A stretch of 64,000 nucleotides of DNA from CAZMRF01 sp964568735 (GTDB lineage Bacteria; Acidobacteriota; Polarisedimenticolia; JACPZX01), in contig CAZMRF010000003.1 in assembly GCA_964568735.1 (NCBI GenBank), positions 62,001-126,000 on the forward strand. Reading direction: 5' to 3'. The position numbers and the translations under genes were made by a program. The notes beneath the pieces were generated by a model, which worked only from the letters and a program-made list of their open reading frames with translations, did not search any database and was not told the origin of the DNA. This document shows, in pieces, positions 1-21,205 of the stretch (the stretch's first letter is position 1; the number at the start of each line of letters is the position of its first letter).

Positions 1-1599
1 ATGGGGCAGACGGCGCTGCTGGGACTCGCCGGCAGCCTCACCGGAGCGGCGGTGGGCACCGTCCTCCTCGCCACGGCGCCCTTCTTCCTCGCAGGCATCG
101 TACCCGTCGAGGTGATCCGCACGTGGCAACCCATGGCGCTCGTTCGCGGCGTCGTCCTGGGCGTGGGCGTCGCCACGCTCTTCAGCCTCCCATCGCTCCT
201 GTCGATCCGGCGCGTGCCCCCGGTCCGCGTCTTCCGAGCCGACGCCGAAGCGCTGGGGGCGTCGTGGCTCCTCCGAGCCGCGACCGGCGCCGCCCTGGCG
301 GCGGGCATCTTCATGACGGCGATCGTCCAGTCCGGATCGGCGGTGGTCGCGGCCTGGTTCACGATCGGGCTCCTGGCCGCCGCGGGCCTTCTCGCGCTCG
401 CGGCATGGCTGATCACCCGCGCCGTCGCGCGCTTCCCGCGGAAGCGCGGGGGGGTCTGGCTCCGCCACGGACTTGCGGCGCTGGGGAGGCCCGGGGCCGG
501 AACCGTCAGCGCGGTCGTCGCCCTTGGCGTCGGCGTGGTCGTCGTCCTGGGCATGTACCTGATCGAGACGCGCCTCGGCGACGAGCTGGAAGCCGATCTC
601 CCCGATGATGCTCCCAGCGCCTTCGTGATCAACATCCAGCCCGACCAGTGGAAGGAAGTCCGCGCTTTCTTCGAAGGCGAGGGGGCGCTCCGGGTGGACT
701 CGGTCCCGCTCGTCAACGCGCGTATCGTCTCCGTCGACGGCACGCCCATCTCCGATCTGCTCGGCCAGGAGTCGGACAGGCAGCGGCGCCGCAGGGTCCT
801 CACGCGCGAGCAGCGTCTCACCTGGATGGAGACCCTCCCCGAGGGAAACGAGATCGTCGAGGGGAAGCTGTGGAGCGAGCCCGATCTCCCGGAGGTCAGC
901 ATCGAGCGCGACTTCGCCGACGACATGGGAGCGAAGCTGGGCTCCCGCGTGGTCGTGGACGTTCAGGGAGTTCCCCTGGAGCTGGCCGTCACGAGCATCA
1001 GGACGGTGAAGTGGGAGACCTTCGGGATCAACTTCTTCCTCGTCGTGGAGCCGGGCGTCCTCGACAGCGCGCCCCATTCCCACCTGGCCTCCGTCCGCCT
1101 CCCCGAGAAGTCCGGGCAGGCGGTCCAGGACCGCATGGCAGCGCGTTTTCCCAACCTCACGATGATCCCGATCCGCGATGTCCTCGACCGGATCGTCGCG
1201 ATCCTCCACCAGGCCGGCCTCGGCATCAGGATCCTCGGCAGCTTCACCGTGGTCACAGGGGTCTTCATTCTGGGGGGCGCCGTCAGCGCGGGCTCCGTCC
1301 GCCGCGGGCGCGAGGTGGCTCTCATGAAGACGCTGGGGATGACGCGCGGGGGAGTGGTCGCCGTCTACTCGGTGGAATACGCGCTCATCGGTCTGATATC
1401 TGGAGTGATCGGCATCTTTGGCGCGGGCATCCTGGCCTGGGCCGTCCTCGATCGCTGGATGGAGATTCCGGCCGGCTTCGGCGCCGCGCCCTTCGCCGCT
1501 GCCGTGGCTGCCACGGTCCTCCTCGTCGTCGGCGCGGGGCTCGCCGCCAGCCTCAGCGCGCTGCGCCGCCGTCCGGTGGAGGTGCTCAGGGCCGAGTAG
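1..1599 (+). CDS. ABC transporter permease, FtsX/MacB-type (5' partial)
   Basis: Membrane permease subunit of an FtsX-like ABC exporter of the YbbP/MacB type, probably acting on lipid or lipoprotein substrates together with an ATPase encoded before the window. The readable 532 residues hold several hydrophobic segments in residues 1-190, a soluble extracytoplasmic domain at about 190-400, and a C-terminal FtsX block with the typical REVALMKTLGMTRGGV stretch near residue 438, followed by two more membrane helices. The methionine at base 1 is probably internal. A full member would have a further N-terminal membrane block, so the gene most likely begins upstream. It ends at TAG 1597-1599, before the convergent giant gene. 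Confidence 0.85.
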   Translation: MGQTALLGLAGSLTGAAVGTVLLATAPFFLAGIVPVEVIRTWQPMALVRGVVLGVGVATLFSLPSLLSIRRVPPVRVFRADAEALGASWLLRAATGAALAAGIFMTAIVQSGSAVVAAWFTIGLLAAAGLLALAAWLITRAVARFPRKRGGVWLRHGLAALGRPGAGTVSAVVALGVGVVVVLGMYLIETRLGDELEADLPDDAPSAFVINIQPDQWKEVRAFFEGEGALRVDSVPLVNARIVSVDGTPISDLLGQESDRQRRRRVLTREQRLTWMETLPEGNEIVEGKLWSEPDLPEVSIERDFADDMGAKLGSRVVVDVQGVPLELAVTSIRTVKWETFGINFFLVVEPGVLDSAPHSHLASVRLPEKSGQAVQDRMAARFPNLTMIPIRDVLDRIVAILHQAGLGIRILGSFTVVTGVFILGGAVSAGSVRRGREVALMKTLGMTRGGVVAVYSVEYALIGLISGVIGIFGAGILAWAVLDRWMEIPAGFGAAPFAAAVAATVLLVVGAGLAASLSALRRRPVEVLRAE

Positions 1600-1661
1600 C
1601 CCTGCGGCCCCGTCATCTGCGTTCGGCTCGAGAGGCGGCGCGGTTGCGATGCTGGTTCATC

Positions 1662-14564
<12,903 letters not shown>

Positions 14565-14659
14565 GTGCGGGACCTCCATGGCCGGTCGCTGAGCCCAGGC
14601 GCGAGTGCGAGGCATCGCTCCCGTTGTGGGCCCGGCATGCGGAGCGTGGTGCAAGCCGG

Positions 14660-14665
14660 ATTGTA
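14660..14665 (-). promoter_or_regulatory. candidate -10 box of the giant gene
   Basis: TACAAT on the minus strand, about 95 bases upstream of the ATG at 14564. A weak -35 (GATTGA) lies 17 bases further upstream. The rest of the 14565-14938 gap shows no gene. Moderate to weak evidence. Confidence 0.3.
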
Positions 14666-14938
14666 CGACCAAATGAATGCGCTCAATCCAAAAAATTCAC
14701 CCGGTCGGATTGAATCGGAACATCCTGATCCCTTCTGGAAGCGCCCGTACCCCGCTCCCTCTGGCCGGGACTGTCCGAGGGGTCCGGCCGCCCCGTGGTC
14801 ATCCCACCGGGGGGGCTGGCCTGATCTTGGCTCGGCTTGCTTTGAGAGCGCCGCGCCGCCGGATGCGAGGGGACGCCACGAAGTCAGTCCTGCTGCTCGT
14901 GCGGGGGCGGCGGCGATGCGGGCGGTGGCGAACCGGCG

Positions 14939-15865
14939 CTACGTCTGGACGAGCATCTCCGTCCAGGCGGCGCCGGGGGGCTCGTAGTTGAGGACGACGA
15001 CCTCCTGGATCGTGCCGCGCCTCTCCGCTTTGGAGTTGATGGCGCGTCGCGCCGCCACTCCGCAGATCCGGAATCTCCGGTAGAGCCTGCGGATGAAGGG
15101 CGTGTCGCTGTTGCTGAGCATCACGCGGCATCCCCGGCGGGCCAGCTTCGTGTAGACCTCCGCGAGCTCCCTCTGGTCGTCCTCGTCGAAGCCTGCGCGG
15201 CCGTCGCGCGCCGCGTAGGAAGTGAAGCTCGACGTCTCCGAGATCGGCTGGTAGGGAGGATCGAAGTAGACGAAGTCGCCCTTGCGGGCGATGTCGAGCG
15301 TCTTGCGGAAGTGCGCCACGTTCAGCTTCACGCCTTTGAGCGCCGCCGCGGCCGCCTTGAGGTTCTGCTTGTCGAGGATCTTCGGGTTGTCGTAGGCCCC
15401 CATCGGGACGTTGAAGCGCCCGTGGCGGTTGACCCTGTAGAGCCCGTTGAAGCAGGTCTTGTTCAGGTAGACGAGCCGCGCGGCCGCGGGCCCCGGCTCG
15501 AGGAGAGAGGGGTCCTGGTCGCGGACCTCGTAGTAGTGCTTCTCCGAATGGCGCCGCTGGTGGGCCGCCAGGAGCGTGATGAGGCCCTGCACGTCCTCGC
15601 GCACGCATCGGTAGACGTTGATCAGGTCTTCGTTGCCGTCGGCGAGGATCACTTGACGGGGCTGGAAGCGCCCTCGAACGTGGAAGAAGACGGCACCGCT
15701 CCCGACGAAGGGCTCGATGTAGCGGCTGAAGCTCCCCGCGGCCGGGTAGAGAAGGACGAACCTGTCGAGAAGCTGGGTCTTGCCGCCGGCCCACTTGAGG
15801 AAGGGGCGGGGAAGGGGATCGTCTCTGTAGTCGGCGGGAAGATTCCGAGCGACGCTGCGGCTCAG
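14939..15865 (-). CDS. dam: Dam-family DNA adenine methyltransferase (D12 class), probable CTG start
   Basis: N6-adenine DNA methylase acting on the chromosome. The frame carries the full D12-class motif set: FLKWAGGKTQLL near residue 23 (SAM binding), EPFVGSGAVFF near 52 (FxGxG), and DPPYQPI near 203 (catalytic DPPY), then a C-terminal VVVLNYEPP. The first ATG/GTG/TTG in this frame (GTG 15652) would delete the SAM-binding motif, so it cannot be the real start. Upstream the only start-like codon before the in-frame stop is CTG at 15865, and GGAGG sits 9 bases before it (15875-15879). This gives 308 residues, normal for the family. The alternative is a sequencing frameshift joining ATG 15893. 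No restriction enzyme gene is adjacent, so it looks like an orphan methylase. Confidence 0.85.
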   Translation of the reverse strand: MSRSVARNLPADYRDDPLPRPFLKWAGGKTQLLDRFVLLYPAAGSFSRYIEPFVGSGAVFFHVRGRFQPRQVILADGNEDLINVYRCVREDVQGLITLLAAHQRRHSEKHYYEVRDQDPSLLEPGPAAARLVYLNKTCFNGLYRVNRHGRFNVPMGAYDNPKILDKQNLKAAAAALKGVKLNVAHFRKTLDIARKGDFVYFDPPYQPISETSSFTSYAARDGRAGFDEDDQRELAEVYTKLARRGCRVMLSNSDTPFIRRLYRRFRICGVAARRAINSKAERRGTIQEVVVLNYEPPGAAWTEMLVQT

Positions 15866-15941
15866 GCTGACAAACCTCCGTGGCGCACACCATTGTAGCG
15901 CGAAGCTGTTCCGATTTGAAGGAAATTCACACCTGATGCCC

Positions 15942-15947
15942 TATACT
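15942..15947 (+). promoter_or_regulatory. -10 box of the metF fusion gene, leaderless arrangement
   Basis: TATACT lies so that transcription would begin at about 15954, one base before the GTG start codon at 15955. No Shine-Dalgarno sequence precedes that GTG. A -35-like TTGAAG is present but 20 bases upstream, which is long. Suggests a leaderless mRNA. Confidence 0.45.
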
Positions 15948-15954
15948 CACGTCC

Positions 15955-17793
15955 GTGCGAAAACCCTTCCGCGAGATCCTGAAAGACACCATCGTCGTCT
16001 TCGACGGAGCGATGGGCACCGAGCTGTATGCTCGCGGTGTCTTCATCAACAAGTGCTACGACGAGCTGAACCTCTCCAACCCCAGGCTCGTCTCCGACGT
16101 CCACCGCGACTACAGGAAGGCCGGTGCCGACGTCCTCGAGACCAACACCTTCGGGGCCAACCGCTTCAAGCTGGGCGGGCACGGCTTCGGCGAGAAGACC
16201 GCCGAGATCAACAAGGCTGGAGCCCGGATCGCCAGGGAGATCGCCGGGGAAGACCTCTACGTGGCCGGCTCCGTCGGCCCCCTGGGGCTCAAGATCGAGC
16301 CGTGGGGGCCGACGTCGATCCAGGAGGCGAGGGCGGCCTTCTCTGAGCAGGTCCAGGCGCTGGTCGAAGGCGGTGTGGACCTGATCTCGATCGAGACGAT
16401 CTCGGATCTCAGCGAGATGCACCAGGCGATCCTCGCCGTCCAGGATCACTGCGACCTGCCCATCGTGGCGCAGATGACGGTGGACGAGGACGGCCTGAGC
16501 CTCTACGGAACGGAGCCCGAGGTCTTCACCGCGAGGATCGACGAGTGGGGTGCCGACATGATCGGCGTCAACTGCTCGGTGGGGCCGCACGCGATCCTGG
16601 GCGCCCTCGAGCGGGTCGCGCGAGCCACCGAGAAGCCGCTCATCGTCCAGCCCAACGCAGGGACGCCGCGCAACGTCGACGGCCGCAACATCTACCTGTG
16701 CTCGCCCGAGTACATGGGCAGCTACGCCCGCCGCTTCATCCTCGCGGGAGCCAAGGCGGTCGGAGGCTGCTGCGGGACGACCCCCGATCACATCCGGCAC
16801 ATCGTGAAGTCGGTCCGGATGTTGCGGCCGGCGCAGCGCCACGTCGCCATCTTCGTGCCCAAGGACGAGAGCCAGGGCGTCGAGCCGGTGGTCCTGCGCG
16901 AGAAGTCGAACCTCGCCCGCAAGATCGTCGATGGCGAGTTCGTCACCTCCGTGGAGCTGCTCCCACCGAAGGGCATCTCGTCGGCCAAGGTCCTCGAGGC
17001 GGGCTGCCTCCTCAAGCAGAAGGGCGTCGACGCCGTCAACATCCCCGACGGCGCGCGCGCCACCGCCCGGATGGGCGCGATGTTCCTTGCGCTCCAGATG
17101 GTGCGCGAGGCCGGGATCGAGCCGATCCTCCACTACTGCTGCCGCGACCGGAACCTGATCGGGATGCAGGGCGATCTCCTCGGCCTCTACGCCAGCGGGC
17201 TGCGCAACATCCTGATCATCACCGGCGATCCCCCCAAGCTGGGAGACTACCCCGACGCGACGGCGGTCTTCGACGTGGATGCCATCGGGCTGACCAACAT
17301 GGTCACGCGCCTCAACCACGGGCTCGACCTCGGGGGCACGCCCATCGGGAAGCCCACCGGGTACTTCGTGGGTGTCGGGGCCAACCCCGGCGCGATGGAC
17401 ATCGCCTACGAGCTGAAGCGCTTCCGCTACAAGGTCGAGGCCGGGGCGGAGTTCGCCGTCACCCAGCCCGTCTTCGACGTCGAGCAGATCAAGAGCTTCC
17501 TCGAGGCCGTGCGCGGCCACAGGATCCCGGTCATCGCCGGCATCTGGCCCCTGGCCTCCCTGCGCAACGCCGAGTTCATGCGCAACGAGGTCCCCGGCGT
17601 CGTCGTGCCCGACCACGTCATGGAACGGATGCGGAAGGCCGACGCCGAGGGGAAGGGAAAGGAGGAGGGCGGCCTCATCGCTCGAGAGACCCTCGAGGAG
17701 CTGAGGCCCCTGATCCAGGGAGTGCAGGTCTCCGCCCCCTTCGGGAAGGTCCAGGGCGCCCTCGACGTCCTCAAGGTCGTCGGGATCGGCTAG
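15955..17793 (+). CDS. bifunctional homocysteine S-methyltransferase / 5,10-methylenetetrahydrofolate reductase
   Basis: Cytosolic one-carbon/methionine enzyme of 612 residues, a fusion known from YitJ-type proteins. Residues 1-290 form the homocysteine S-methyltransferase barrel: FDGAMGTEL near the start, and zinc-ligand cysteines in VNCSVG (about 206) and GGCCGTTPDH (about 271-275). Residues 330-610 form the MTHFR domain: VELLPPKG, ILIITGDPPK, GANPGAMD and FAVTQPVFD, which bind FAD and folate. The N-terminal half would transfer methyl groups to homocysteine and the C-terminal half makes methyl-THF. Start GTG 15955 (residues VRKPFREIL). It stands alone, head to head with dam. Confidence 0.93.
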   Translation: MRKPFREILKDTIVVFDGAMGTELYARGVFINKCYDELNLSNPRLVSDVHRDYRKAGADVLETNTFGANRFKLGGHGFGEKTAEINKAGARIAREIAGEDLYVAGSVGPLGLKIEPWGPTSIQEARAAFSEQVQALVEGGVDLISIETISDLSEMHQAILAVQDHCDLPIVAQMTVDEDGLSLYGTEPEVFTARIDEWGADMIGVNCSVGPHAILGALERVARATEKPLIVQPNAGTPRNVDGRNIYLCSPEYMGSYARRFILAGAKAVGGCCGTTPDHIRHIVKSVRMLRPAQRHVAIFVPKDESQGVEPVVLREKSNLARKIVDGEFVTSVELLPPKGISSAKVLEAGCLLKQKGVDAVNIPDGARATARMGAMFLALQMVREAGIEPILHYCCRDRNLIGMQGDLLGLYASGLRNILIITGDPPKLGDYPDATAVFDVDAIGLTNMVTRLNHGLDLGGTPIGKPTGYFVGVGANPGAMDIAYELKRFRYKVEAGAEFAVTQPVFDVEQIKSFLEAVRGHRIPVIAGIWPLASLRNAEFMRNEVPGVVVPDHVMERMRKADAEGKGKEEGGLIARETLEELRPLIQGVQVSAPFGKVQGALDVLKVVGIG

Positions 17794-17856
17794 GCCGGAG
17801 ACGGGGATTCCGATCCGGCCAGAGGCGCCGTGCGTCTCCTCTCGTTCCACTCCCCC

Positions 17857-18312
17857 TCAGCGCCGCTTCTTGCTGCCCGCGAGCGCCCCATCCACCGACC
17901 AGCGGCCGCCGCCCGTGAATAACAGGATCACGGCAAGCCCGGCGGCGAGGATGTGGTACTCGTAGCCCTCGCCGGCCTGGGTGCCAGACCAGTTCATGAA
18001 GAAGCCGTTCGGGAAATGGGCCATCCGCACGGCGCCAATCATGATGGCGAGGATCCCGAGCGCCGAGATCCTCGTCAGGAAGCCTGCGATCAGCCCTAGG
18101 GCTCCGGCCGATTCGGTCAGGATCACGAGGAGGGCCAGGATCCAGGGGATGCCGAGCTGCTCGGTGAAGAACCCCATGGTCCCCGAAAAGCCGTTACCGC
18201 CAAACCAGCCGAGCGTCTTCTGCAGGCCGTGGGGGAGCATGACCACGCCCAGAACCAGCCGGGCGAACAGTCCCGCCCACGAGCCATCCGATTTGAGGAT
18301 CAGCTGTTTCAT
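17857..18312 (-). CDS. DoxX family membrane protein
   Basis: 151-residue inner-membrane protein with four predicted helices. Start ATG 18312 is preferred because GGAGGAG lies about 9 bases upstream. Features typical of DoxX/DoxD-like proteins are RLVLGVVMLPHGLQKTLGWFGG near the N terminus, a central TESAGALGLIAGFLTR helix, and IMIGAVRMAHFPNGF. Family members are linked to quinone/thiol redox or detoxification, but the reaction is not fixed by the sequence. It is convergent with the metF fusion gene and divergent from the microcompartment operon. Confidence 0.88.
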   Translation of the reverse strand: MKQLILKSDGSWAGLFARLVLGVVMLPHGLQKTLGWFGGNGFSGTMGFFTEQLGIPWILALLVILTESAGALGLIAGFLTRISALGILAIMIGAVRMAHFPNGFFMNWSGTQAGEGYEYHILAAGLAVILLFTGGGRWSVDGALAGSKKRR

Positions 18313-18457
18313 GCCTTCAACTCCTCCAGCCAGGGGTTGGATGCCGAGACGGCAGCGCATGATACTCGGGGCGGACCCCGAACGCGGGGCCGGATTCTCT
18401 GCTACTCTGTGGCTCCCGCCCGCCGGGCAAGGCGTGACCGGAGCCGGTCGCGCCTCC

Positions 18458-18478
18458 CGCCCGCAATTGGGGCGGGCG
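18458..18478 (+). promoter_or_regulatory. hairpin directly before the start of the TPR/BMC operon
   Basis: A perfect 7-bp inverted repeat (CGCCCGC ... GCGGGCG, loop 7) ends 7 bases before ATG 18486, where a ribosome site should be. No clear Shine-Dalgarno is seen. It could influence translation, but in GC-rich DNA such hairpins also arise by chance. Confidence 0.3.
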
Positions 18479-18485
18479 ACCCTTC

Positions 18486-19163
18486 ATGAAAAAAGGCCAG
18501 GTTTCCTTCGCCATCGCGGGCCTCATCTTCGGCTTCCTCGTGGGCTTCGTCGTGTCCCATCAGGTGTATGTGGGGAGGGGCGTCCCCGCCTTCGAGCACC
18601 CTCCGATGCCCGGCGGGATGACCGCGGGCGGGGGGCCGATGGGAGCGGGGTCGGCCGGACTCCGGGGCCAGGGTCAGGAGGGTGCGCCGGCGCCGGCGCC
18701 GGAAGGCGGGGCTCCCGACATGGCCACCATGGAGGGGGTCCAGAAGGAGATCGCCGGGCTCAAGGCGACTCTCGAGAAGGAGCCGCGGAACACCGAATCT
18801 CTCAGCCGTCTCGGGGACCTCTACTTCGACGCTGGCATGTTCGACGGGGCCATCGGCTACTACGAGAAGGCGCTCGAGATCGAGCCGGGCAACGTCCTGG
18901 TGCGGACGGATCTGGGGACCTCTCTCCGGCGCACGGGCCACCCGGACCGGGCCATGAAGGAGTTCGAGGCGGCCGTGCAGGCCGACCCGTCGCACTGGCG
19001 GGGCTGGTTCAACATCGGCGTCGTCGCCCTCTACGACCTCGGGCAGTACGATCGGGCCGAGGAGGCCTTCGCCAAAGTGGACGACCTGAACCCGGGCTCG
19101 ATCGACATGACGGCCCTTCAGACGGAGATCAAGCGCGTGCGGGCCGAAGGAGCCGGCGGATGA
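18486..19163 (+). CDS. membrane-anchored TPR protein
   Basis: 225 residues. An N-terminal signal anchor (AIAGLIFGFLVGFVV, residues 9-24) is followed by a Gly/Met/Pro-rich linker (40-75) and about three TPR units (105-215; e.g. AIGYYEKALEIEPGN and AMKEFEAAVQADPS). TPRs mediate protein-protein contacts. It is the first gene of the microcompartment operon and its TGA overlaps the aldolase ATG (ATGA), so the two are translationally coupled. A role in membrane tethering or assembly is inference. Confidence 0.85.
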   Translation: MKKGQVSFAIAGLIFGFLVGFVVSHQVYVGRGVPAFEHPPMPGGMTAGGGPMGAGSAGLRGQGQEGAPAPAPEGGAPDMATMEGVQKEIAGLKATLEKEPRNTESLSRLGDLYFDAGMFDGAIGYYEKALEIEPGNVLVRTDLGTSLRRTGHPDRAMKEFEAAVQADPSHWRGWFNIGVVALYDLGQYDRAEEAFAKVDDLNPGSIDMTALQTEIKRVRAEGAGG

Positions 19164-19945
19164 CCTCGCGCTCCGAGCACCAGCTCCGCAAGGACATCTG
19201 CGAGGTCGGCCGCCGCATGTACCAGAAGGGGTTCATCGCAGCCAACGACGGCAACATCTCGGCGCGCATGGACAACGGCAACGTGCTCCTCACGCCCTCG
19301 GCGACGAACAAGGGACGGCTCGACGAGGAGGACCTGGTCGTCACCGACATGCATGGAGTCCGCCTCTACGGCCGGAAGGAGCCCTCCAGCGAGCTTCCGA
19401 TGCACCTCGTCGTCTACAGGGAGCGGCCCGACGTGAGGGCCGTCGTGCACGCCCACCCGCCCTACGCCACGGGATTCTCGGTGGCGGGAGTTCCACTCGA
19501 CAAGCCTCTCATCTCCGAGGTCGTGCTCACGCTGGGCACCGTCCCGCTCGCGGAGTACGGAACGCCGACGACGCCGGAGCTCGCGGAGGCGATCGAGCCC
19601 TACGTGCGCGAGCACGACGCGATCCTGATGGCGAACCACGGCGCGATGACTTCGGGCCCCGATCTCTTCACGGCCTACGACCGGATGGAGACGCTGGACC
19701 ATTTCGCGCACATCTGGCTCGTGGCCCGCATCATGGGCACGGAGCGATCGCTCTCCGCGGAAAACGTTGCCAAGCTCAAGGCTATCCGCGAGCGGACGCA
19801 CTTCGAGCCGCCTGTGGATGCCTGCTTCACCTGTCCCATTCTCGATGAGAAGATGAAGTCGGCCGGCGGCGGGAAGATCCAGCTCACGCGCGAGCAGCTC
19901 GTCGACCTCGTCGCCGACGTGGTCAGGGGCCTGGACGTTGCCTGA
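19160..19945 (+). CDS. class II aldolase/adducin family protein, probable microcompartment cargo
   Basis: 261 residues. Zinc-dependent class II aldolase fold (fuculose/rhamnulose-phosphate aldolase relatives): AANDGNISARM near the N terminus, TPSATNKGRL, the HAHPPYATGFS zinc motif (about residue 96), MANHGAMTSGPD with a third zinc His (about 157), and an upstream acidic candidate in PSSELPMHL. Expected to split a deoxy-sugar phosphate into dihydroxyacetone phosphate plus lactaldehyde; exact substrate unknown. After a linker (GGGKIQ) the C terminus is a short amphipathic helix (REQLVDLVADVVRGLDVA), the hallmark of an encapsulation peptide. Start ATG 19160 overlaps the previous stop. The open frame extends much further upstream, but that part is not coding. 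Confidence 0.9.
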   Translation: MTSRSEHQLRKDICEVGRRMYQKGFIAANDGNISARMDNGNVLLTPSATNKGRLDEEDLVVTDMHGVRLYGRKEPSSELPMHLVVYRERPDVRAVVHAHPPYATGFSVAGVPLDKPLISEVVLTLGTVPLAEYGTPTTPELAEAIEPYVREHDAILMANHGAMTSGPDLFTAYDRMETLDHFAHIWLVARIMGTERSLSAENVAKLKAIRERTHFEPPVDACFTCPILDEKMKSAGGGKIQLTREQLVDLVADVVRGLDVA

Positions 19946-19977
19946 GGATCCTCATGAAGGATAAGGAAGGAGCCGTA

Positions 19978-20262
19978 ATGGGCGAAGCGCTGGGTATGGT
20001 GGAGACCCGCGGCCTCGTGGCGATGATCGAGGCCGCGGACGCGATGGTGAAGGCGGCGAAGGTCACCCTGGTCGGCTACGAGAAGATCGGGTCGGGCCTC
20101 GTAACGGTCCTGGTCCGGGGCGACGTCGCGGCGTGCAAGGCCGCGACGGACGCCGGCGCGGCCGCGGCTCGCAAGGTCGGAGAGCTCGTCTCCGTCCACG
20201 TGATCCCGAGGCCTCACGCCAGCCTCGAGGACAGGCTTCCCATCGGGAAGACCGCGAGGTAG
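19978..20262 (+). CDS. BMC-H microcompartment shell protein (PduA/EutM-like)
   Basis: 94 residues, a single BMC domain that forms the hexameric shell tiles. It begins MGEALGMVETRGLVAMIEAAD, carries the pore-lining YEKIGSGLVTV segment near residue 38, and ends VIPRPHASLEDRLP as in PduA/EutM. ATG 19978 is preferred over ATG 19954 because GGAAGGAG precedes it by about 6 bases and the domain starts there. The small Gly-Ser-Gly pore fits passage of small metabolites. It is the only BMC-H gene in the operon. Confidence 0.95.
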   Translation: MGEALGMVETRGLVAMIEAADAMVKAAKVTLVGYEKIGSGLVTVLVRGDVAACKAATDAGAAAARKVGELVSVHVIPRPHASLEDRLPIGKTAR

Positions 20263-20298
20263 CCCGGCGGACGGGCGGCTCGCGAGCGCAGGTCCCGA

Positions 20299-20589
20299 AT
20301 GTTTCTGGCCCGGGTTGTCGGAACGGTCGTCGCCACGCGGAAGGACGACCGCCTCGAAGGGTGCAAGCTGCTGGTCGTCCAGCCTGTCGACGAGACGGGC
20401 AAGGACGAGGGGCGGTGCGTGGTTGCTGTGGACACGGTCTCGGCCGGCAACCGCGAGGTGGTCCTCGTCGTCAGCGGATCTTCGGCGCGCATGACCACGC
20501 GCACGAAAGACTCCCCGGTGGATGCCGCCATCGTGGGCATCGTGGACACCGTCGCGATCGACGATGCGGCTCCATGGGGCACGCCGTGA
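20299..20589 (+). CDS. BMC-P vertex protein (EutN/CcmL family), copy 1
   Basis: 96-residue pentamer-forming vertex protein of a bacterial microcompartment shell. Typical EutN/CcmL layout: MFLARVVGTVVATRKD at the N terminus, LLVVQPVDE, AVDTVSAGNREVVLVV, SSARM, and a terminal PVDAAIVGIVDTV. Its TGA overlaps the GTG of copy 2, so expression is coupled. Three divergent copies in a row is the pattern known from aldolase-type (PVM-like) microcompartments. Confidence 0.95.
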   Translation: MFLARVVGTVVATRKDDRLEGCKLLVVQPVDETGKDEGRCVVAVDTVSAGNREVVLVVSGSSARMTTRTKDSPVDAAIVGIVDTVAIDDAAPWGTP

Positions 20590-20882
20590 ACCTCGGCCGC
20601 GTCGTGGGCCGCGTCGTCTCCAGTCATAAAGATGCCGGCCTGACCGGCCGGAAGATCCTGATCATCCAGCCGCTCGGCGCGGATCTCTCCGCGCGGGGGT
20701 CGACCATCGTCGCCGCCGACGCGGTGGGGGCCGGGGCGGGTGAGACGGTCATCTGGGTGCGGGGCCGCGAGGCCGCCCATGCCTTCCTGCCCGACGAGGT
20801 GCCTGTGGATGCGGGCGTCGTCGGGATCGTGGACGAGGCCTACGTGGACGAGAGCGCAGGCAGGCGGAGCCCATCGCGGTGA
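20586..20882 (+). CDS. BMC-P vertex protein (EutN/CcmL family), copy 2
   Basis: 98 residues starting at GTG 20586 (VNLGRVVGRVVSSHKD), which overlaps the stop of copy 1. EutN/CcmL signatures: LIIQPLGADL, AADAVGAGAGETVIWV, VPVDAGVVGIVDEAYVD. The conserved SSAR-like strand is replaced by GREAAHAF, so this copy is the most divergent. The stop TGA 20880-20882 overlaps the next GTG. Confidence 0.93.
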   Translation: MNLGRVVGRVVSSHKDAGLTGRKILIIQPLGADLSARGSTIVAADAVGAGAGETVIWVRGREAAHAFLPDEVPVDAGVVGIVDEAYVDESAGRRSPSR

Positions 20883-21169
20883 TCCTCGCACGGGTCATCG
20901 GCAACGTCGTCGCCACCAGGAAGCACGACGCCTTCCACTCCTTCAAGCTCATGCTCGTGCGCCCCGTGGGTGTTGACGGCGGCGACGCCGGCGACGAGTT
21001 CATGGCGGCGGACGGCGTGGGGGCCGGGCCCGGGGAGACGGTCCTCGTCGTGGTGGAGGGGCGGTCGGCGGGCCAGGCCCTCCGCAAGGAGCGGGCGCCG
21101 CTCGATGCCGCCATCGTCGGGATTGTCGATCGGATCGACTGCGACACCCAGGAGCATCGCCGGCCATGA
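20879..21169 (+). CDS. BMC-P vertex protein (EutN/CcmL family), copy 3
   Basis: 96 residues from GTG 20879 (VILARVIGNVVATRKHD). EutN/CcmL signatures: LMLVRPVGVDG, AADGVGAGPGETVLVVVEGRSA and PLDAAIVGIVDRID. Overlaps copy 2 by 4 bases. Having three vertex genes suggests different pentamers occupy the shell vertices or serve as docking variants. Confidence 0.95.
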   Translation: MILARVIGNVVATRKHDAFHSFKLMLVRPVGVDGGDAGDEFMAADGVGAGPGETVLVVVEGRSAGQALRKERAPLDAAIVGIVDRIDCDTQEHRRP

Positions 21170-21205
21170 CCCCCATCGGCCAGGGAGCCGGATCCTCGTG
21201 CTGCG

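Noticed and set aside
14799..15893. A 364-aa frame from ATG 15893 overlapping dam
   Set aside because: Arg/Pro-rich shadow frame; the catalytic DPPY and FxGxG motifs are in the other frame.
15862..17850. A 662-aa open frame antisense to the metF fusion
   Set aside because: Mirror frame of a clear enzyme gene; no domain signature.
17981..19159. Long N-terminal extension of the aldolase frame
   Set aside because: Runs across the DoxX gene in antisense and the TPR gene out of frame; the aldolase fold starts at ATG 19160 with an ATGA overlap.
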